Origin: WRGT01 sp964450405 | Lineage (GTDB): Bacteria > Spirochaetota > UBA4802 > UBA5550 | Reading direction: 5' to 3' | Assembly (NCBI GenBank): GCA_964450405.1 | Contig: CAYVCQ010000001.1 | Span: 248,001-312,000 of the forward strand | DNA: 64,000 nucleotides | Part shown: positions 59,987-64,000 of the stretch, one piece after another | Layout of the letters: every line of letters starts with the position of its first letter | Numbering within the stretch: the stretch's first letter is position 1 | The notes under the pieces: model-generated | Told to the model about the DNA's origin: nothing | Seen by the model: only the letters and a program-made list of their open reading frames with translations | The model's database searches: none | Program-made: the position numbers and the translations under genes

Positions 59987-60112
59987 TAATCCCGAAAACT
60001 GCTTCTCCTTTATGCCGTAATGTAACATCTCCTTGAGCAGTCCCCTAAATCCTACTTGAGTGGGACTTCCATATAGAATTTCCAGCTCATTCTGGAATGT
60101 CTGGATAAGTGA

Positions 60113-60341
60113 CATTCCTATATCCCCCTGTCCCCCGGAGGGGGCACGCAAGAGGAAAATTATTAGTGAATTTATGAATCATAACAATATTAAAAACCTG
60201 CTTATATCGTTTATCTTGCAAAAGATCTTCGAACCAACATGACCGAGTCAGATGAAAAATTATGATTCAGTACTCCGGATGAAACTAATAGCGATATAAC
60301 TGATCTACCCGGTGCCCCCTCCGGGGGATAGGGGACAGTAT
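60113..60341 (+). mobile_element. DUF559 miniature cassette, copy 2
   Basis: Left end TATATCCCCCTGTCCCCCGG then AGGGGGCACGC, right end CGGTGCCCCCTCCGGGGGAT then AGGGGACAG. The interior TTAGTGAATTTATGAATCAT and ATCTTCGAACCAACATGACC match copy 1 at 41171-41440 read on the minus strand. Copy 2 carries an extra deletion near 60282. It lies in the 420-bp gap after the CPBP gene; flanks (59987-60110, 60342-60406) show nothing else clear. Confidence 0.65.
60174..60330 (+). pseudogene. DUF559 remnant, frameshifted
   Basis: The frame starts MNHNNIKNLLISFILQKIFE and soon stops; compared with copy 1 (MNHNNIKTPAYIVELAKDLR) it has a small deletion and frameshift after residue 7. The catalytic middle of DUF559 is absent, as in copy 1. 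Confidence 0.6.
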
Positions 60342-60406
60342 GATTTGCTGTTAAAATACGAGATTTTGTTATTTCATAGATTAACATAAAAATCCCCTCT
60401 TCCAGT

Positions 60407-60787
60407 TTAATTCACTTCCGGTTGAGCCAGCTGTTCAATAACAAAATCGGATACCCGTCCATATATATTTCTGCTGATCCCGCAAGGTGCCACCCTGATG
60501 ACAAGTTCAGCAAGAAGCGCCAGTTTTTCAGCCTTTATAAATTCCATGTCGTTTTCAATTCCCTCAAGTACCGGACTTTCATCATTGATGTGCCCCATAG
60601 CAAGATGTACAAGCTCAAGTTCACGATTTTTAGCAAATTTGTCTCTCTGATAGCTGCTTACAGCCTCATCTGTAAGGATGACCATATCCTCCCCGCCTGC
60701 TGCTTTTTGCAGTCCGGATATTTCACTGAGCATAACCTGTCTTTCTGTGCGTCGGTTTCTGTTTTTGTTTATCTGATATATTTTCAT
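60407..60787 (-). CDS. Hypothetical protein, 126 aa
   Basis: No family recognised. Opens MKIYQINKNRNRRTERQVML, contains a central acidic region (GHINDESPVLEGIENDMEFI) and helical C-terminus (LLAELVIRVAPCGISRNIYG). No signal peptide. The start has GGAGGCCT upstream, so translation is credible. Soluble, probably cytoplasmic. Confidence 0.55.
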   Translation of the reverse strand: MKIYQINKNRNRRTERQVMLSEISGLQKAAGGEDMVILTDEAVSSYQRDKFAKNRELELVHLAMGHINDESPVLEGIENDMEFIKAEKLALLAELVIRVAPCGISRNIYGRVSDFVIEQLAQPEVN

Positions 60788-61019
60788 AAGGCCTCCATAT
60801 AAAATGGTATATTTTGTTCACATTAAATATATCGGAAACACCACATATATGTTTAGCTATTTTTTTGTGTAGTGCATTTTTTTTAAATTTTCTGGTGCTG
60901 AAGAGATCGATTTATTTGGGGGATATAAGCATTTACAGTAATTCCATCCGGAGCGAAAGCGAAATGACAGCCTTTGTGTAGTATAAAGCCGGTTTTACAT
61001 AATTATCAAATAAAATATG

Positions 61020-61835
61020 TTACTTAAATGCTGCAAGTTTTCCAGACCTGTCTATTCCGATACTTTTCATAAAGTGAATATCCTCGGCACGCACCCGGTT
61101 ACCGAAACTCTCAGGCTTGATTAAATCAATTTTGTTCATAATACTGCTTCGTACCTTCATGAACTGAACAGTATAAAAGAAATATCCCTTAAGCTTTCTG
61201 TCATAAATAAAAAACCTGTATATTCTGTAATCTCCCGGATAGAAAATACTCATCCCGAACTTCGACGAATTTCCCGTTGAGGTGTTAATACTTATAAAAT
61301 TCTCACCGCTGGAGATAAATTCATTTTTAAAATTTAGAAGTCCAAGTCTGTTATCTTTAATAGCAAAATGTGAAATTGCAGAAACCGGTATATTTTTATC
61401 TTTAATATTTTCTTTTACATAATCATCTGATGACTGAATTTTATAACTGTCAAGAACCAGAGGTATATTTTTCCCTTCCGATTTGGAGTAGTAATTCATA
61501 CCCTTCAGACTTGAATAATCTGTCAGAAGTTTATAAATCTTCAATCTGTTCATGCTGCTTCCTTCCATCAGAAAAAAGCCTTTTTCAACAGCCGCCATAT
61601 CATAGTCAGAGGCTGAAATATAGCCGTTTTTAGCCGGGGATAAATTTTCCACACCGCCGGAGTGAACCTCCCCCTTACCTTTTAGTGTTACGGATGTCAG
61701 GAACTCGCCACTAAGCGCGAGTTTAACTTCATTTGTACTAAAAAATGAGTTTAATGAAATTTCCGGAGAGGAGTATAATACTGCTGAAAGAAGGATAGCT
61801 GTAATTGTAAAAGTTATAGTTTTGTAATTATACAT
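61020..61835 (-). CDS. Hypothetical exported protein, 271 aa
   Basis: Signal peptide (about 1-22, ending AVLYSS). The mature part has strand/turn character with many Ser, Gly and aromatic residues; FFIYDRKLKGYFFYTVQFMK is the most notable stretch. No catalytic motif is visible. Probably a lineage-specific periplasmic or surface protein; not assigned. Confidence 0.55.
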   Translation of the reverse strand: MYNYKTITFTITAILLSAVLYSSPEISLNSFFSTNEVKLALSGEFLTSVTLKGKGEVHSGGVENLSPAKNGYISASDYDMAAVEKGFFLMEGSSMNRLKIYKLLTDYSSLKGMNYYSKSEGKNIPLVLDSYKIQSSDDYVKENIKDKNIPVSAISHFAIKDNRLGLLNFKNEFISSGENFISINTSTGNSSKFGMSIFYPGDYRIYRFFIYDRKLKGYFFYTVQFMKVRSSIMNKIDLIKPESFGNRVRAEDIHFMKSIGIDRSGKLAAFK

Positions 61836-61859
61836 TATTTTTCCTGAAAAAAATCGGGA

Positions 61860-62558
61860 TTATATACCGCGGATTGTGCAGAAATCTGAGAACTTTTCAG
61901 CTTCGGATTTTAACTCTTTAAGATAATCAACTGTGTACGGTGTGAGCAATTTAATTCCGCTATCAAGAAGGTTGTTTATATTTACAAACTGCTGGAGATA
62001 ATATTTTTTTACCGGTCCAACAGCCTCGCCGATTTTAGTTATATCTTCAACTGTAACAAAACCCGGGACACATGTAGTTCTTATTTCAAAATCAACCGCA
62101 GAGTTTTTTAGTATATTTAGCGTGGAAAGAACATCATCAAAAGAGATATCTTTACCGGTTAATGAGGGATATTTTTCCGGAGATGTTTTTACATCAACTG
62201 CAGAGTAATCGATCAGATTTTTTTCAATACATTCAGAAATAACCCGTGGAAAAAAACCATTTGTATCTAGCTTTACGGAGAGTCCCAGAGCCTTAACCGA
62301 TGTAAGAAAAGGTATAAGTCCCCTATCCATTGCAGGCTCTCCGCCTGAAACTGTTACACCGTCTATAAGTCCCTTTCTTTTTTCAAGAAAAGCAAGCACT
62401 TCACTGTCTTCAATCCTTTCTAAAATAGGGGAGTTGAGAGCAAGGTCAGGATTATGGCAGTATCCGCACCTGAGATTGCACCCCCCTGTGAAAATAACCG
62501 ATGAGACCTTTCCCGGATAATCTACCAGTGAAGTTTTAAACAGCCCTCTTATATTCAT
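61860..62558 (-). CDS. nrdG: Anaerobic ribonucleotide reductase activating protein (radical SAM)
   Basis: About 232 residues from ATG 62558 (MNIRGLFKTSLVDYPGK); an ATG at 62573 would add five residues but has its GGAG only 1 nt away. Radical SAM site FTGGCNLRCGYCHNPDLAL (C-x3-C-x2-C), GVTVSGGEPAMDRGL and KLDTNGFFP follow. It is longer than E. coli NrdG and belongs to the group paired with archaeal/clostridial-type NrdD. It generates the glycyl radical on NrdD. The start overlaps the small glycyl-radical gene. Confidence 0.9.
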   Translation of the reverse strand: MNIRGLFKTSLVDYPGKVSSVIFTGGCNLRCGYCHNPDLALNSPILERIEDSEVLAFLEKRKGLIDGVTVSGGEPAMDRGLIPFLTSVKALGLSVKLDTNGFFPRVISECIEKNLIDYSAVDVKTSPEKYPSLTGKDISFDDVLSTLNILKNSAVDFEIRTTCVPGFVTVEDITKIGEAVGPVKKYYLQQFVNINNLLDSGIKLLTPYTVDYLKELKSEAEKFSDFCTIRGI

Positions 62559-62718
62559 TGAGTGAATATACATTCTCCATCAGATTAGAATCCAGAACAT
62601 ACTCCACTCTCTCTGAAAATTCTTCCTGTTTCCCTTTATTCCACTGATTGACCGGTCTGAAATAACCTGCTACTCTTGAGTAAACCTCGGTCTGAATCAT
62701 AATTCCTTTTTTCTTCAT
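62536..62718 (-). CDS. Separate glycyl-radical domain of NrdD
   Basis: 60 residues: MKKKGIMIQTEVYSRVAGYF then RPVNQWNKGKQEEFSERVEY. This is the C-terminal glycyl-radical segment of class III RNR (consensus EVYSRVxGYxRPVxxWNxGK), including the radical Gly in RVAGY. It has its own ATG with AGGAGACATAAC in front, 41 bp after the stop of the large NrdD frame, and overlaps nrdG. So the radical-bearing domain appears as an independent polypeptide. Sequencing frameshift is unlikely given the separate start signals. Confidence 0.85.
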   Translation of the reverse strand: MKKKGIMIQTEVYSRVAGYFRPVNQWNKGKQEEFSERVEYVLDSNLMENVYSLNEYKRAV

Positions 62719-62759
62719 GTTATGTCTCCTAAGATAAAAATATCATTTAAATCTATATA

Positions 62760-64000
62760 TTACTTATCGGCATCAATACCGTATTTCAATAGCTCTTCTT
62801 GTGTATGTTCAAAAGGACAATACTTGTGCTCACCTGAAATATATCCATGTATAGGGCAAATACTGAACGTCGGGGTGAGAGTAAAATAGGGTAGAGCATA
62901 ATTCTCCGCTATCTTCTTAACAAGAGATTTTACAACCTCTATGTCGTCAATCTTTTCTCCAAGAAAAAGGTGAACAACTGTCCCGCCGGTGAATTTTGTC
63001 TGCAATGCATCCTGATGATCCAGGACCTCAAATAGGTCATCTGTATATGAAACTGGGAGATGTACCGAGTTTGTGTAATACGGCTCGTTTTTCCCCGCGG
63101 TTTTTATCTCCGGAAACTGGCTTTTGTCGCTTCTGGCAAAACGGTATGTAACACCCTCTGCCGGAGTAGCTTCAAGATTGTAAAAATGCCCTGTCTCCTC
63201 CTGGTATTTCATGATCTTATCTCTCATAAAATCGAGAACTTTAATAGTAAAGGTTTTTCCCTCAATTGTTGAGATATCGGCATTCAGAAAATTAACGCAT
63301 GCCTCATTCATCCCCACCAGTCCGATTGTGGAGAAGTGGTTACCCCAGTATTTTTTATCCCTGTCCCAAACCTGAGAGAGATAAAATCTTGTGTATGGAT
63401 AGAGATCGCTGGTTGTAAAATTCTCCAGCGCTTTTCTCTTTATCTCAAGTGAATTTTTAGCGAGAATCATCAGCTTCTCAAGCCGCATAAAGAATTCCTC
63501 TTCTGTTTCTGAAAGAAAAGCAATTCTAGGAATATTTATAGTAACAACCCCGATACTCCCTGTGAGTGGATTGGCTCCGAATAGCCCACCCCCTCTCTTA
63601 CGCAGCTCTCTGTTATCGAGGCGCAGTCTGCAGCACATAGATCTTGCGTCCTCGGGATCCATGTCCGAATTAACAAAGTTCGCGAAGTATGGAATACCGT
63701 ATTTTGCAGTCATCTCCCATATTTTATTCAGATTGGGATTATCCCAGTCAAAATCTTTTGATATATTATATGTTGGTATCGGGAATGTAAATATTCTATT
63801 TTTTGCATCACCCTCTGAAAGACACTCTGCGAAGGCGGAGTTGAACATGTCCATCTCCTTCCTGAATTCACCGTAGGTTCTGTCCATCATCTCTCCGCCG
63901 ATGATTACATAATCTGCAGCAACAGTGGACGGAGGAACAAGATCAAGTGTGACATTAGTAAATGGTGTCTGAAATCCCACACGAGTCGGGATATTCATGT
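62760..64000 (-). CDS. nrdD: Anaerobic ribonucleoside-triphosphate reductase, catalytic part (partial at window edge)
   Basis: 413 visible residues; the 5' end is beyond the window. Class III RNR: NIPTRVGFQTPFTNVTLDL, GLVGMNEACVNFL, GHFYNLEATPAEGVTYRFAR, ALQTKFTGGTVVHLFLGE and the zinc region SICPIHGYISGEHKYCPFEH. The frame stops soon after (GIDADK), where normal NrdD would continue into the EVYSRVxGY domain. That domain is encoded by the next small gene. The zinc site ends CPFEH instead of CPxC, so its ligands may be altered too. It makes dNTP precursors under anaerobic conditions. Confidence 0.92.
   Translation of the reverse strand, partial: MNIPTRVGFQTPFTNVTLDLVPPSTVAADYVIIGGEMMDRTYGEFRKEMDMFNSAFAECLSEGDAKNRIFTFPIPTYNISKDFDWDNPNLNKIWEMTAKYGIPYFANFVNSDMDPEDARSMCCRLRLDNRELRKRGGGLFGANPLTGSIGVVTINIPRIAFLSETEEEFFMRLEKLMILAKNSLEIKRKALENFTTSDLYPYTRFYLSQVWDRDKKYWGNHFSTIGLVGMNEACVNFLNADISTIEGKTFTIKVLDFMRDKIMKYQEETGHFYNLEATPAEGVTYRFARSDKSQFPEIKTAGKNEPYYTNSVHLPVSYTDDLFEVLDHQDALQTKFTGGTVVHLFLGEKIDDIEVVKSLVKKIAENYALPYFTLTPTFSICPIHGYISGEHKYCPFEHTQEELLKYGIDADK

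Overview
The window is a chromosomal stretch of an AT-rich, diderm, probably anaerobic bacterium. Several features point tentatively to an uncultured spirochaete-like lineage: lipoprotein signal peptides, a moxR-bat operon, Mce/Mla lipid transport genes, class III fructose bisphosphatase, class III (anaerobic) ribonucleotide reductase, and the rpsF-ssb-rpsR-DUF2232-rplI-dnaB order. This placement is inference; there is no rRNA in the window. TTG starts recur (DUF2232 gene, DUF58 gene, hicA, M23 peptidase, Mce ABC gene). No CRISPR array, rRNA operon, intact transposase or prophage was seen.

Layout. 1-7.5 kb: the tail of a sensor kinase (probably creC), creD, a solute-binding protein, two probable molybdate-related regulators, a rhomboid protease, a TolB-like/TPR protein and an unknown gene. 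8.0-15 kb: the ribosomal/replication operon, running on through an MlaE permease into pcm, a metallo-beta-lactamase-fold hydrolase and mazG. 15-20 kb: four secreted lipoproteins on the minus strand (beta-helix, InlB-repeat/SGNH-like, Ig-like, InlB-repeat/esterase), probably for extracellular polymer work. 20.1-20.4 kb: a candidate structured RNA followed by a 55-codon gene. 21.3-28.4 kb: a seven-gene moxR-DUF58-batA/B/C/D operon. 28.7-34.7 kb: M23 peptidase, YIP1 protein, a degenerate receiver protein, a tetraheme cytochrome and small proteins. 34.7-38.7 kb: tRNA-Leu(CAA), a divergent ClpX-like ATPase, a hicBA toxin-antitoxin pair and an AT-rich orphan gene, which looks like an accessory islet. 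38.8-42.5 kb: fbp, a 42-codon gene and leuB. 42.9-46.7 kb: a papain-like protease paired with a chagasin-like inhibitor, a lipoprotein and a SUMF1-fold protein. 48.6-51 kb: an Mce transport operon whose ATPase subunit has lost its catalytic motifs. 51-60 kb: glycosyltransferase, a 2-hydroxyacyl-CoA dehydratase-like protein, Prc protease, gatA, moaA and a CPBP protease. 60.4-64 kb: unknown genes, then nrdG and nrdD, with the glycyl-radical domain of NrdD on a separate 60-codon gene.

Intergenic space is rich in GC-rich inverted repeats of about 90-140 bp, in at least three families, and in two copies of an internally deleted DUF559 cassette. These sit mostly at gene ends and may work as terminators, but their similarity across sites suggests mobile-element ancestry.

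The most interesting signals are the split NrdD glycyl-radical domain, the Mce pseudo-ATPase, the protease/chagasin pair, the candidate RNA at about 20.1 kb and the DUF559-derived miniature elements.
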